The notes under the pieces are model-generated. The model saw nothing but the letters and a program-made list of their open reading frames with translations, was not told where the DNA came from and made no database searches. Positions 12,901 through 23,372 of a stretch of DNA of 64,000 nt are shown here, in pieces (positions within the stretch are counted from its first letter, which is position 1; each line of letters opens with the position of its first letter). Origin of the DNA: Nipponacmea schrenckii. Lineage: Eukaryota; Mollusca; Gastropoda; Lottiidae. Position numbers and translations under genes: made by a program. The stretch spans positions 24,273,398-24,337,397 of the forward strand of contig JAUJPP010000003.1 of assembly GCA_030562195.1 (NCBI GenBank), given 5' to 3'.

Positions 12901-15900
12901 CTAATTTAATATCCATTTAGTTTGATTGAATTCCAAATCTGGCCGTTTTGAAAAACGTATTTCCATTAGTTGATTAATTGTAAATTTAACCGTGAATGTG
13001 ATAACGTCAATAAAGTAACATGTAACTCAGGTTGTCAAACATGACATGATTTATTTCTTTGTCAACTGTTTTATATTTGACTGATTAAAACAAAGGAATG
13101 ATTGATTTTTAAACATGAAACCAGGTGAAATTCTTGTTTCAGACATGTCACATGAAAAACAATCAGTTTGTATGCAGCTGAGACTACACTTACCCATTTC
13201 TCTGCATTAACGTCTGCATCATTCCATTCAGCCCAGATGGTAAACCTTAGTCGTTTTGGATCTTGTCCACCTCCAGCACTGGCTGCTATAGAGGCTGCCC
13301 TGTAATATACAATATAATAATTCAATCAGGTTTCCTGCTAAACTTGTAATATAGTGCAAATACATGGAAAATTTATTTTAAAATTTTGAAATAATAATCC
13401 ATATAATGTATATTTCTGGTGATTTTGTGTAAGGGAAAGATTTAAAATTTGCCAATAAACACTTATATTTGTAAGACTAAACTTCTTATGAGCTTTTTTT
13501 TGACCAATAATTGTTTTAAGTGGTTGTTTTGTTTGATCAATTATTTTTTCAAGAGTGAAAGTAAGCTTACATGAAAAATAGTTTCAGTGAAGTTGGCAAT
13601 AAATAGATCATGTCACTAAAGACAAAAAAGTTTTTACATTGGTGAATTGAACTTCAGGCTTTCAACATCTTTAGATGACAATAATGAATGTTTTAGGAAA
13701 GGTTTTACATAGGCAAAAGCCTGTTCCCCAATCCTTTTGGTATTTATTTGAATAAAATATTGTTTTAAAAAAAAACAAAAAAAAGAAATTATGAATGTTA
13801 GACATTAAAAGGATCTTAGTTAATGAAATTCATTGTGTCCTATCATAGTTCTTAATGTAAAAATCAATCAGGTAACGTTTATGGTATCCCTTAAACTTGC
13901 TGTCATTATTGAATAAAGGCCGAGCATATTGCGGTTGGGAGATGACAAGTAGAAACTAAATATTAAAGAGAAAGAAAGAATAGAGATAACAGAAATCAAT
14001 AGTAAACGGTTGGAAATAAAAAAGAAATATTATAAAGTCAATGAAAGAGACAGTCAATATTGAGAGACAGGTAACCTATAATAATGTGACGTCAATGTCT
14101 AATAGGTTAGGTATTGTTGACAGGTATGATGAGGACAAGAAACACCATCTGTCAAATACTGTCACTATTATTAATAACCTTAAACTGTGAATTATCAACT
14201 ACAGTACACAATACAATTGATTTTAGTAGAATATCAGTATCAGGATTATTGATTTCCCTTTATTTGCCAGGCAGATATGATTGAAGCTACAAATTGTCAT
14301 GTAGTAATTTTGCCTGCAGAACAAAAATTACTGAAAAATTTCTTTGTGATTTTTTTTTATAAAAATACATAATTCTATTTTTTTTTAATAACCATATGGG
14401 ACTTAAAAAATATACCAAGTACTTTTAATTTATGCACACTAAACAAATACTTCATTAAAAAATTATTCAATTCATATAAATTGGTTTTACTGCTATAAGA
14501 ATGAATATATAATAAAAGTTAGCTTCATAAAGGGTGTCCTAAGGGAAGTACTTCTCCCTTTGTTCAAAATAGCATTGTTTTTTTCTTTATTTGTACAGAT
14601 CCATCAAACAATGGTTTAATTGTACCTTAGTCATACTTTTAGTACTTAATTGATTTGTTAAAATAGAGGAATAATCTCTTTATTAATGGGGAATATTCAC
14701 AGATCTTCTGACCTCTCCTTTATTTATGGAATTCTCTTAAAGTTTATATCAAAGAATCATCACTTCCTCAAATACTTATTAAACTTAAAAAACCCTAGCA
14801 GTTATAATAAATTATTGATTATAAAAGTTGTCATAAAAAAAAATCAACTCATATAATACTCTACTGCTTCCTTTTGGTACCTTGTAGTTCTCATCTTCAA
14901 TAACATATGAGAATATAGATATAATATATCCCAATCATGTGTCTTTGGCCTTTTTAGTATAAATATCTAAATAGATATTACAATAGTAATCTAAAAAATG
15001 TGGTTTTCTTATCTTGAAACTACCTGGCAGACAAAGAATACTTTTATCACAACAAAATAACCAAAAAATCCTCCTTATACGTATAGAAGAAATTAAATAC
15101 AAACTAAATTTTGAAACATTGCTTAAAAAATATACCTGAGGCCTACCTGTACAAAAATCCCAAAATATATTTAGCAGTCTCATATTATACACAAACGGCA
15201 TCATGTAATTCTGCCATGATGTCCTATCATGAACAAAACAGTTCCAAAGAACAATTCCTTAACTCTACTGAATTATCTTTATTAATTTACCTTTAATAAC
15301 TTTCATTTCCTAATGTCAGGTAGCGTTCCAGTCACATGACCTCTCCTACCTAACTTGGTACTAATCTCACCACTTGTCATCTAAGCTTATTATCCGTGAT
15401 GTGGACAGGTAACTTATTAAATATAGCAATGATCAGCTCTACGATTGGGTGGTGAACATTGACAGGTTATCATTTTAATTTATTAATGAGACTGATTCAA
15501 TATCCACTATTAAAATCAATATGCCACTAGCTACTCCTCCACCACAATGTTCAATTATTCTCTTTTCTTTCACTGAATCATATCATTGATTTCACATTCT
15601 GTCTCAATCAAGAAAAGTGTAAGGTGATTTCTTTGTCTACTATTGTGTGTGGGTCTATACAGCATCAAGGTAACCATATATCACACGTTAATTCCATCAT
15701 TTAAATAAAGCTGATTACTGCTGTCAACTATTACAATAGTTAGAGAGAACTGACTTGTAAAATATGGTAATTAGACCAAGTGAAAAACTATGTTATTGTA
15801 TCAATTATGTTATTTTAGAAAACAGTGGTGAATTAATATTGTCATTGTGGTCTAATAATTATTCAATTTATCCTAGTTTTCTGTTTTATCTCTGTTTAAT

Positions 15901-17278
15901 GGCCATTGTTTCCAGATTTGTTGATTCATATCTTTGACAATATCAAGGGCTATAATTCCACGCCAAGAATCAACTTTTATAACAAAGAGTGGTACGCCTT
16001 TATAACTGTTAACTAAATACTAGAAAATCTCATCAAGAGAAATGCTTTTCACCTCACAAGATCTAATAAAGACATTCGTGTGCAATGCCAGTTTATAAGT
16101 TTTGAAAAGTCCAATTGTCAAGGCACCTATCTATCTTTGTTTTCATCCTGTTTAAAAAGTTATACAGGTTTATATTGTTCCTGATGTCACAGTGATATAA
16201 CAGGCTTGACAATCTCTTTTGATATACCTGTACAAGTAAAGGTCTGGGGATCATGTCTGATCCAATAAACTTTATTTATTGTCAAATAAATTTCCATGAG
16301 AAACTAGCAAACTGATATGAATGATTCTAGATCTGAATTACTACTTCCTGAACTGAAAAAAAAAAATAAAATGGAATGAATCTAGATCTGAATTACTAGG
16401 CTTGAATTTGCGACAGTGAGCTGCAGGGGGCCTATGTTAAAAGATCATGTTTTTGAAACTTAGGTACCGGTATACAGATAGTAAATCTGTCTCTATAATA
16501 TTATGTTTGTTTGATGACCCCTAAAAAAACTCAAAAGAACCAAAATGTGCCAGAATTTCTGCAATTCACAGTTCATGTGCAATTATCTTGAAACAATTTT
16601 ACATCTAAATAGATCTAGTCATGTGCAGAATTCTGGTTCTGTATTCTCATAATGATCCTCACGCTAGAATGTCCTAGGATCTTAGTGTCTAACAACACTG
16701 TCACTAGGATATCCTAGCACTTAGATTGTTTCAGGAATACACAGTCAGGTAGCCTATAGTTTAGTTTAAGATCAACATTCTCTACCAGGTGTCATTTAAT
16801 GCAATTGCCAAGAAATAACAATGAGGTCTACCACTAGCCTTGTGACTAGTCTAGGCCTGTAGGCTAGGTATTACTGTGTAGGCCTTCTGTTTAAGTAGTA
16901 GCCTCATGTCTTTAGGCTATCCTAATAAATGGCTAGGCTAACTCTAATGAAGTACAAGATTAAAATATGAAGTCCTTTAAAAGTTAAAAGTCTTACAATA
17001 CAGTGTCAGCAGAGATTATGCACTGCATTAAATAAAATTATAACAAACAAATAACTAACATAATATGGGAGTTGATGTAAGAAAGCCTTTCAAAGTTATT
17101 GTTACTTTTTCTTAGAAAAATAAAAACAATAACATATGGACGCCATCTTGTATCCAATGAAGCCAACTGAGCAAATCGTCATAATACTGATGATGGAGGC
17201 TGAAATAACTTACTCTCTGGGGGTCGCCGAATTAACCCGATTAGTTGAAACATTTCTTTTAGATGTTCTTGATGACAT
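721..17278 (-). CDS. ADGB: Androglobin, 5' part (20 coding exons; 3' end beyond window)
   Basis: Androglobin is a large chimeric globin with a calpain-like domain, a circularly permuted globin domain, an IQ motif and coiled coil; in mammals it acts in cilia and the sperm flagellum. Exons on the minus strand, 5' to 3': 17278-17214, 13299-13194, 10456-10406, 10203-10105, 9883-9806, 9312-9097, 8742-8603, 8491-8402, 7386-7251, 6744-6639, 6288-6214, 5288-5179, 4493-4316, 4145-4052, 3705-3534, 3258-3169, 2885-2732, 2168-1982, 1630-1567, 942-721. All junctions are GT-AG and phase-compatible, giving 811 uninterrupted codons. Diagnostic stretches match vertebrate androglobin: IWAEWNDADVNAEKW, WKPWEHIYSLCKA, RKIYVDDLLPFDEND, LTGWIPE, RSCPLEPP, WKLIRP and SPFVNYKVSPVPIPTE. 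The globin, IQ and C-terminal parts are absent, so the gene continues past position 1. The last exon is the least certain. Family and order are sure; exact ends are my reading. Confidence 0.94.
1567..2168 (-). CDS. ADGB: ADGB exons 18-19: IWVDYEQFCKCF block
   Basis: Exon 18 (2168-1982) is an acidic, Ser/Thr-rich linker ending in KKIWVDYEQFCKCF. Exon 19 (1630-1567) continues with KTLYVYHKTNTYPKNYQYSD. The pair aligns to the IWLDFE-FCVCF-IYIFHKP region of human androglobin, just before the part leading to the globin domain. The exon 18 donor is GTAAGC and the exon 19 donor is GTAAGT. Confidence 0.87.
2732..4493 (-). CDS. ADGB: ADGB exons 13-17: TRSCPLEPP and WKLIRP blocks, basic linker
   Basis: Exon 13 (4493-4316) encodes SERLRQTGLSHLYPHPVWIT, QTRSCPLEPPPVP and SWKLIRPRKKKE, a strong match to androglobin. 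Exon 14 (4145-4052) encodes ELTSPFVNYKVSPVPIPTET. Exons 15 (3705-3534), 16 (3258-3169) and 17 (2885-2732) are a low-complexity acidic-to-basic linker rich in Ser, Arg, Glu and Lys, with no recognisable domain. Phases run 1, 2, 0, 0, 1 and agree at each junction. Exon 15 uses a GTTTGT donor. Confidence 0.85.
4545..4880. repeat. Minisatellite, 20-bp unit, in ADGB intron 12
   Basis: About 15 copies of TACAATGTGTATACAAAATG. It generates overlapping open frames on both strands that are not genes. It lies between ADGB exons 12 and 13. Confidence 0.92.
5179..7386 (-). CDS. ADGB: ADGB exons 9-12: KEVWD block and Lys/Asp-rich linker
   Basis: Exon 9 (7386-7251) carries NHLKEVWDLLHDNLPDWKLP, matching the conserved block after the calpain-like domain. 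Exons 10 (6744-6639) and 11 (6288-6214) are almost wholly Lys, Asp, Glu and Gly (for example KEDKKKDKGDKGDKDKDK), a disordered charged linker; the human protein has a similar Lys/Asp/Glu-rich stretch here. Exon 12 (5288-5179) returns to conserved sequence with IVFFASYTSTPKYPVKVSVL. Exon 10 ends at an unusual GTTTTT donor, but phase, the following acceptor and homology support the junction. Confidence 0.85.
5878..6085. repeat. Short tandem repeat, about 60-bp unit
   Basis: Three to four copies of GTTTACAGAAAAATTTAGGC / TCTAAGATCTTCACAAATAC / ACCA in ADGB intron 11. Confidence 0.7.
7655..7795. repeat. Simple tandem repeat (AATGAATGAACCAAAAATTG)
   Basis: About six drifting copies of a roughly 21-bp GAAATGAATGAACCAAAAAT unit, in the intron between ADGB exons 8 and 9, just downstream of the candidate cassette exon. 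Confidence 0.75.
7838..7996 (-). CDS. ADGB: Candidate ADGB cassette exon 8b
   Basis: Within the intron between ADGB exons 8 and 9 there is a 159-nt open stretch. It has a pyrimidine-rich acceptor (TTTCATTTCATAG) and a GTAACA donor. It takes one base in and leaves two, exactly the phase needed to fit between exon 8 (ends phase 2) and exon 9 (starts with one base), and its length is a multiple of three. The encoded 53 residues include SATDILEQFYVMCHSLDTDR and a basic end, KKRQLKPK. Human androglobin, as far as I recall it, has no matching insert here, so this is either a lineage-specific constitutive exon, an optional cassette, or chance. The conserved downstream KPNHLKEVWD reads well with or without it. 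Confidence 0.5.
8045..8179 (+). mobile_element. tRNA-derived SINE-like element
   Basis: A 3' part with GGTGCTAACTCTGAG and a box B-like GGTTCGAAACC (8153-8163) looks tRNA-derived. The tRNA-like core (8110-8179) is bounded by GGCTGAG and CTCAGCC. A left module, CAACAATATTTTCGTTATTG ... GTGCTGAAAATTGGCTGAG, is shared with a second copy near 26.6 kb. Confidence 0.6.
8402..10456 (-). CDS. ADGB: ADGB exons 3-8: calpain-like domain
   Basis: Six exons (10456-10406, 10203-10105, 9883-9806, 9312-9097, 8742-8603, 8491-8402) encode about 225 residues. They start with a Lys-rich linker, then FFDDPEGK and WKRPYDFI, the WKPWEHIYSLCKAGRGPHLP block, GKYIVRLYWMGCWRKIYVDD with LLPFDEND, LLLPATMLQHELWPMLL, and LTGWIPETIPL. 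The VDDLLP and ALTGW-type motifs are those by which this region is classed as calpain-like. I could not assign a full Cys-His-Asn catalytic triad, so protease activity is not claimed. Phases are 0 throughout except exon 7 to 8, where a split Asp codon is used. Confidence 0.92.
9457..9590. repeat. Near-perfect palindrome, 60-bp arms
   Basis: Arms AAAACGCTAAGATATATGGA... and its inverted copy ending ...TATATCTTAGTGTTTT surround a 10-14-base loop around 9520. Only a few mismatches and one short insertion separate the arms. It would form a long hairpin in RNA or single-stranded DNA. It lies in the intron between ADGB exons 5 and 6 and may be a foldback-type MITE. Confidence 0.85.
12133..12398. 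mobile_element. Solo LTR with 5-bp target duplication
   Basis: A 266-bp block begins TGTTAACA, ends CTTTTCA, holds an AATAAA (about 12368) and is flanked by TTAGG on both sides (12128-12132, 12399-12403). TG...CA ends, polyadenylation signal and 5-bp duplication fit a solo LTR of a retrotransposon. No internal region or coding sequence is present. It lies in ADGB intron 2. Confidence 0.7.
13194..13299 (-). CDS. ADGB: ADGB exon 2 (common acceptor, WAEWN motif)
   Basis: A 106-nt exon entered in phase 2 and left in phase 0. It encodes an Ala/Gly-rich lead followed by RFTIWAEWNDADVNAEKW, the most recognisable N-terminal signature of androglobin. The acceptor is preceded by ATATTACAG and the donor is GTAAGT. 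Its phase-2 acceptor is compatible with all seven candidate first exons, so it is the likely shared second exon of the N-terminal variants. Confidence 0.93.
17214..17278 (-). CDS. ADGB: ADGB exon 1 (canonical start)
   Basis: ATG at 17278-17276 opens a 65-nt coding exon for a basic, Ser/Thr-rich head (MSSRTSKRNVSTNRVNSATP, then RE). It ends in phase 2 at a perfect GTAAGT donor that itself contains an in-frame TAA, so read-through is impossible. The R-x-N-S-A pattern resembles the start of vertebrate androglobin. Joining to the acceptor at 13300 rebuilds a Glu codon and runs straight into the conserved Trp-rich motif of exon 2. This is the first exon nearest the gene body; six more candidate first exons lie upstream on the same strand. 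Confidence 0.85.
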
Positions 17279-17568
17279 TTTTTTTTATTGTTATTGGTAG
17301 TTATAATTCACAAATATCATGGCAAACTACTGATAATAAAGTGCACCGTTGTCAAGTCAGGTCAAGTAATGCTACGACGCATGCGTGAAACATGTAAACA
17401 AACTAAAATTTCTTCTCATGATTTTATTAGAAACGCAAGGAGAAATAGCTTTAATTAGTAATCACCGACACGAACTAAAATATCGATATCCCACATAAAT
17501 TATTGCATTGATATTGATATTATGAACCATAGGACGGTGCCTTTTTAAAATTGTCAAAGACTCTACTT
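17279..17568. promoter_or_regulatory. Head-to-head promoter region of ADGB and a plus-strand exon
   Basis: 290 bp separates the ADGB exon 1 ATG (minus) from the ATG of the plus-strand exon at 17569. It contains GACGCATGCGTG (about 17377-17388), close to the palindromic NRF-1 site, and GTAAACAAAC (17394-17403), a good forkhead site. Mammalian ADGB has been reported to depend on the ciliogenic factor FOXJ1, a forkhead protein. Function here is inference from motif and position. Confidence 0.45.
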
Positions 17569-17670
17569 ATGGACCCCTCAAACTGGCTAGCCCGAAAAAG
17601 CATCCTGTGCGCAGACTTGGAGAGGAATGGGGGTCGCCTGTTGCCACTACTGGGAGTATTTGAGAATAGG
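17569..17670 (+). CDS. Candidate first exon of an unrecognised plus-strand gene
   Basis: ATG at 17569 opens 34 codons (MDPSNWLARKSILCADLERN, then GGRLLPLLGVFENR) ending in phase 0 at a GTATGC donor, divergent from ADGB. Residue composition looks protein-like and the GC content is higher than its surroundings. I do not recognise the family. The next exon is not settled: a strong pyrimidine-rich acceptor ends at 19674, but its phase-0 frame stops after 14 codons. Confidence 0.4.
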
Positions 17671-17829
17671 GTATGCATCATATTGCATGTTTTCAATTAG
17701 AATATTTTTGATTTAAATTTTTTGGGGGGTGAGAACCTATCAGACGATTGGATGCTTGTAACATTTGGGAATCTTACTCTACCACAACCAACAGCCTATA
17801 GTTTATTCATGGCACAAATTAGGCTTTAC

Positions 17830-18161
17830 CTTTCACGTTCAAATATAGGAGATGAAGATCTTTGATGTGATGATTCCTCCTTTATTCCATAGATAGATCC
17901 TCTTCGTGCCTCTCGACCATGGTTCGTGTGATTCCTATTAGAATTAGATCGTGGGGTGGGGAGAGTTTGACGAGAAGTTGACTGGAATTCCTCGGTATAA
18001 GGTGATGACTCGGTTGTGCCAGGGTAAAAACGGGTAGTTTTATAGACACATTCAAAATGTTTCATCTCGACATGATGGCTGTGTGGTAGACTTAAAGAAG
18101 GAATTGGTATTCCTAAAGTGTTATCTTTTAGAGATGCTCTTCTTCCACGATCGTGTTTCAT
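17830..18161 (-). CDS. Candidate alternative ADGB first exon 1b
   Basis: ATG at 18161 opens 332 nt ending in phase 2 at a GTAAAG donor (codons to ...PIFERE plus AG). It encodes 110 residues rich in Ser, His, Arg and Pro, with two R-R-x-S sites (RRASL near the start, RRGSI near residue 87) and no hydrophobic segment. It ends about 550 bp upstream of canonical exon 1 and would splice to exon 2 at 13299, completing an Arg codon. No similarity to a known family is recognised. It could instead belong to another minus-strand gene. Confidence 0.55.
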
Positions 18162-19734
18162 GTTGGATTTGGACTCAATTTATCAACACTATCTAATGAC
18201 GAAAATTTAATTAGTTCAATTAATTAGAGTCTAAGTTATATACAGAATGTGACGAGCAGCCAGTAAATTCCGCACAAATATAATACAACTCGTTCCAATA
18301 AAAATATGGTAACTTACTATATATTAGGTCTATAATTAGTTAAAATACAAGCCTCTAATGTTCTACATTATCACAATAGTAAATACGAATCATTTTAATT
18401 TCAATATTCCACACTTAGGCCTAGTAAACTCAAGTTCCATACCACGAAAATGGCTTCAATATTTTACAGGCCCTGCATTATTTGGAAACAACATCATTGT
18501 AAACTAAATGGTACCTGTTTTATCATACGGGACACACATATAATCATAATCCCTTGTGAATAATCCACAGATAAACATCTACAGCTTTGAAAACAAGAAC
18601 TTATATCTTATAAATAATATCAATATGACAAGTAAAATATCCATTAATCCTTTATTGTGTGAATTCAAACACCTTGACCAGTAAAGTGTTAGTTAATAGA
18701 CCATTTTATCTTAACATGTTCAAACCGAACTTTTTCTTTATTCAGCTGTCATTCATTAAGCAACTATTCCTCTAGTTTGGAAAATAATCGTCTCACATGG
18801 AATGCGACGTTGGCAAGCGCACATATATTACTCGTAATTTCAAAGTCTTGCCTATATTACAGATTATTTCATCGATTCAACAAACTCATAATTGAGTATA
18901 GCAATTAACACATTCACAAGCACATTGCAGAATTATTCTAAAATTGCACAAGCATTAACGAATGCCGTTATAATGTACTTGAGACTTAAAAGCCAAGCAC
19001 AGTCGTAAATTATACAATATCAAATGTTGAATAGCCTATAAATGCCGAGATCATAATGCAACAATAATGAATGAACACACTTTTCCGAACACTTTTTCAC
19101 GAATATTGTAACGGTGGTATAGACAGGCACAACTATACAACCGTACACCCAAATAAAGTGAATATTGTGGACCCTAAATTTGATATCAGCTTCGCCCCCT
19201 CGTGTGGGCCATTAGTCATAATTTACACTTCAGTGTTATTAATACGTGAAAATATAATTGAAAATACATGTTAGTTATGAATATGATTAATAGTGTTCAA
19301 ATATTATCATAGTATTGGTGTTCACTTCAATTTACACAAGTCGCGATCTAACAGTACGACCACCTTTATTTATTCTACATTTTCTTAACTCAATTATTCC
19401 GAGACATAGCTTAATTAATCACTGCTTCTTGCAGATTTTAGATTCTATAAGTATAGTAGTTCCAAATTGTTATTAAAATACATCAGGCGTGGTACTTTAC
19501 AAGCATTATTCTTATTAATCAAAGACTTTTTATACTTCCTCCACTTCCTGTTGTAATTAACCTATATTTAATTCAAATAAGGAATAAGTCAGCAGAATTT
19601 ACTTGTTGCCTAATAGTTCTTAAAGTTCACAGTGATTTCATTGCTTTTTCTGTTTCTTCTTTTTTTATAACAGATCGGAAAACTGTGTTTGGTACCGAGA
19701 CATCGTCCAATCCGCTAAATAGTAAAAAAAAATC

Positions 19735-19930
19735 GATTGGTAGACAAGTTAACGATCGCTTCAAACGGATGCTGATATCGTAAACTTGGTAAGTTGTTGG
19801 TAGATGACCAGTTAGCGTTCGCTTCCAGTGGATGCTGATTTCGCAAGCTAGGTAGTTGTTGTTGGTATGGATGAAAAGTTAACTTTCGCTTCCAGCGGAT
19901 GCTAATACCACAAACTAAGTACATGTAGTA
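19735..19930. repeat. Three-copy tandem repeat, about 65-bp unit
   Basis: Three units of GTTAACGATCGCTTCCAGCG / GATGCTGATATCGCAAACTA / GGTAGTTGTTGGTA. The minus-strand frame (75 codons with repeating QHPLEAN) comes from the repeat. Confidence 0.75.
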
Positions 19931-20431
19931 GTAAAAGATCAAAGCATCACTTCATACCGAAATTAGAACTTATCAAAATATTACATCCAACATAAATATA
20001 TAATCCAATACTATCTCCTTATCAATGTTAATATCCTGCACTCACTGACAATATCCAATAATGGAATAAAACACACAATACTTCAAAACCTATTGTCTAG
20101 ACCTATGTATATCTATAGTATCTAGAAATTCTAATATCCGTGTCTGGAATACCGCTATTTCTAGGCATGTTAAATAGATAATGACTCTATAATCGTTATG
20201 TAATGAATTTAATCAAATAATCCTTCAAATAGCTTAAAGTATCATTGTCTGCAAATAATTGAGTTTTGTAATTTTTGCTGATCAAACCAATATTTTCAGA
20301 ATGTTGAGAACAATTAATGTTGTCATAGGATTTGAACGACATTTAGAAGTTGAGGGTAAATAATATAACAAGGAACACAAGGGAATAAATTATGGTATTA
20401 CACACTTCTTTAATAACAAGGTACAATATAA

Positions 20432-20462
20432 CGTTTCAACACAATGCAGGTGTCGTCATCAG
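20432..20462 (-). ncRNA. Hammerhead-ribozyme-like core (retroelement remnant)
   Basis: On the minus strand CTGATGA is followed by an ACAC/GTGT stem with a seven-base loop and then GAAAC, the conserved core order of hammerhead ribozymes, which Penelope-like elements are known to carry. I could not draw convincing helices I and III, so it may be an inactive remnant. The surrounding 20.4-20.5 kb has no coding sequence. Confidence 0.35.
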
Positions 20463-21901
20463 ATGAGGTAAATTTAATGTTGTCTTTGCGTCTGTCAGGA
20501 TGGGCAAAGGGACATTAAGCTGTGGGATGGACGCATTTTAATTGCGTCATCTTTTCATCACCTGGGTTAAATAAGTTTGAGGGGCAAAAAGTTGTGGATG
20601 AGGTGGAGAGATGGGAGGTTGCACTATATTGATCACAAAAAACAACTACAGTGACCATGTTAAATCAGTTTGAAAACTGGTCCCTTCAGTCAAACAGTCT
20701 TAAGTAGATTAAGTCATTTTCATCAACAGTTTGTTTTCAACTTCCGATAGACAATATTAGCATAATATAAGAAGCATCATGAACATTTACAAATATCTAG
20801 GCTATGGTCCTTTAACTTTTTCTGAAGAAGTTTGAACTCGTATATATAAAGTATTTAAATTTTCTCTAAATTGAATTTTTGAAATTAACTTCAACAACAA
20901 GCCGAAACCCTTATCTGAAATCCTATAATATGGTGAATTAAGGGGTTAAGTAAATATATAAACTTCAGTATTTATTGACTCAAAATTTAATAATATCATA
21001 TTATCATTATATAGATAAACTATCGATCTCTAGGTTACTGTCGCTATGTTTATCCTACAGAGTTCAATCACAATCTAACCAATACGGGCATATCACAAAT
21101 AAATCAAGACCAATACGCGCCTATAGAGAGTCACGTATATAGTTCGTACACCCGAAAATATATTAAGCCATGCACTTAAGAAGCTTCTAAGACAGGGGTT
21201 CCATTCTGGACGGAATAAATTGAAATTTTTAAAAGGGGTTTTAGTTCAGCATAAAAATTGCAGACAAAAGGTGGTCGAGAAACCGAAGAGAAAATCACGA
21301 AGGAATTGAAATTTAAAAAGGGAAGAGGTAATGCAATCGATCAATGACTTGAAAAGGGTAAGACATTGAAAAACGTTAATACCCTAAGACGTTATTATAC
21401 TGTTGAAATGGTGTATATATGTCATGTATTTTCTCAGCAGACCAGTATTATAGATAACTATGGACAAAAAGGGAACCTTGTGGAACCCAACAACTCCAAA
21501 CTCTACGGACTGAAATGGAGATATTATTGATGTTTGGTCCATAATTAATTGTTTATGGTTTTTATCAGATTCTAAACGAATCATGAACTTGGATCTGACA
21601 CATCAGTTATTGCTATCTTACCGAGAAAAGCTGAAAATCAAATCCAATGTTGGATGTAGTGAAAATCTAATCATGAAGAGTAATGTAGAGTAAATCATTA
21701 TACCATAGTTTCTTGTTATAGTCATCTTATACTCTCAAATCAGAAGGCAAATCTATTTATACCGAAGAACATGAACGGAAATTACTTTTATAATGAAAAA
21801 AAAAATGGAATTACTTTTTGTTGTTTTAATTGAATGATGCCATATGACTTGCGGTATGGACTTCAATAATATAAACTCAACAAATTGTTTATTTCTTATA
21901 G

Positions 21902-22048
21902 TTTTCTGTCACGAAATCAAAGCAATGCTGGATTCATTTGAAGACGGGGAAGAGTATGGAAGTTATCAATTGTCATTATCTATGAAGCAAGAACTTTCAA
22001 TTTTATCAAAGCCTTTACATCAGGGAAAGGGCAAACCTACCGAGACAG
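21902..22048 (+). CDS. Candidate internal exon of an unrecognised plus-strand gene
   Basis: A 147-nt open stretch lies between a TTTCTTATAG acceptor and a GTATTA donor; two bases in and one base out. It encodes FCHEIKAMLDSFEDGEEYGS, then YQLSLSMKQELSILSKPLHQ and a Lys/Gly-rich end. Acidic-helical composition suggests real coding sequence, but no family is recognised. The outgoing phase fits the open frame at 24836. Confidence 0.42.
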
Positions 22049-22298
22049 GTATTACAAATAAAGGGAAAGATTGACTGTTGAGACAACTGTCTTAGATTCA
22101 AATTGTGGCAGTTCAAGGGGCCTGTCTACCGTGAAGCGTCAGAGAGTTTTCTGCCAAAGAATTTTTCTTGAAAATTGAAATTGATTGATGCATGCCGGCA
22201 TTTTTCTGGCGGATGCGAAACTAAGCATATAGATATAGAATATAAGTGACACATAAAAATGGCTTAGAAAATCTTGAAATAAAACATTAAATGCTTAC

Positions 22299-22501
22299 TG
22301 ATAAACGATATTCTTATCTGAAAATCTCAACTCTTTATCTCTACCAGGTGAAAGAGGTGAAGACGGACTAGCAGCACGACTGATGTTTGGTGTCTGTAAA
22401 GTTTCTTGTGACTTCCTTCTTCTTTGACTGTTAAAGCTCTCTGGCATCAAAAACAAGTTCTTAGAATCTCTTCTTGCCTTCGTTTGTTTACTTTTATCCA
22501 T
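22299..22501 (-). CDS. Candidate alternative ADGB first exon 1c
   Basis: ATG at 22501 (context CGCCATTATGG) opens 203 nt ending in phase 2 at a GTAAGC donor. The 67 residues are basic and Ser/Pro-rich: MDKSKQTKARRDSKNLF, then QRRRKSQETLQTP and AASPSSPLSPGRDKE. RRDS and RRRKS are basophilic kinase-type sites. It is joinable in frame to ADGB exon 2. No membrane segment or known domain is seen. Confidence 0.55.
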
Positions 22502-23303
22502 AATGGCGACGTTTAAAAGTAACTGTCCAACTGTGATCGACGATTATTATTCAAGATGGTGAATTTGAAGTGAGACTGGGCAATTGGGAGGAATAACGTC
22601 CTCAAGTTTGTCTCGTCTACATTATGAATGGGTAATAATCATAAAGGTATTAGCTAGTAGGGGTCGGTACTGATTTCTCACCAAATCTCTAGATTAGACA
22701 TACTGATCCGATCTTCTCAACGTGATCTACTAGATGGTCGACAGCAGACAGTAGACAGTCATGTCTTATGTTGCACTTTCCTTAAATCGAAAACACAATA
22801 GGCTCATTCATTACAAGATTGTTGTTGAACGTGAGTTCTCATGTAATAAACAAACTTAAATGTAAAGTTTCAAAAACATTCCCTAAAAAACTCTCAGAAT
22901 CATTCCACACTTTTATGAGAATTAAACCAAAGTTTGGTATTCAGTCCAACCAATTAAGGGAAACTAAAAATTCAGTCTAATCCTTATATTCAATCATTCA
23001 TTCACAAAGAGAATATATTCATATTTCCGTCGAAGGTGAATTTCCACAAGTAACGCTAGAAGAATAAGAAAAGGTGTATCACCTATTGAAATGTCCACAG
23101 CTGTATGTTACACCACTTTTGAGTTCATTCAGATCTTTCTGAAACTGTGCTTTCTTCAATTTGACTAATATATATATCTACCAATCATAACCGTCGTTCA
23201 GAACGAAAAGTCCATAAGCCGACACCAGTGCACGGTTTCATCCTGTAAATGTCCTGTGCCGTTCAAAGGTGCACAGACAGAAGTCAGGCTAGTCTGATAC
23301 CGA

Positions 23304-23372
23304 ATGCTTGAAGAACAGTTAGTTATAACGGTACTACAAGTGGCTGCCAAGCGACACTGGTATGCAAGACAG
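23304..23372 (+). CDS. Candidate short plus-strand exon
   Basis: ATG at 23304 opens 23 codons (MLEEQLVITVLQVAAKRHWY, then ARQ) ending in phase 0 at a strong GTGAGC donor. An in-frame TGA nine bases upstream means the ATG would be the start. It may be an alternative first exon of the plus-strand gene, or chance. Confidence 0.28.

Noticed and set aside
14935..15204. A minus-strand ATG exon with a GTAGGC donor in ADGB intron 1
   Set aside because: It ends in phase 1, so it cannot join ADGB exon 2 in frame, and its hydrophobic, Phe/Leu-rich content looks random.
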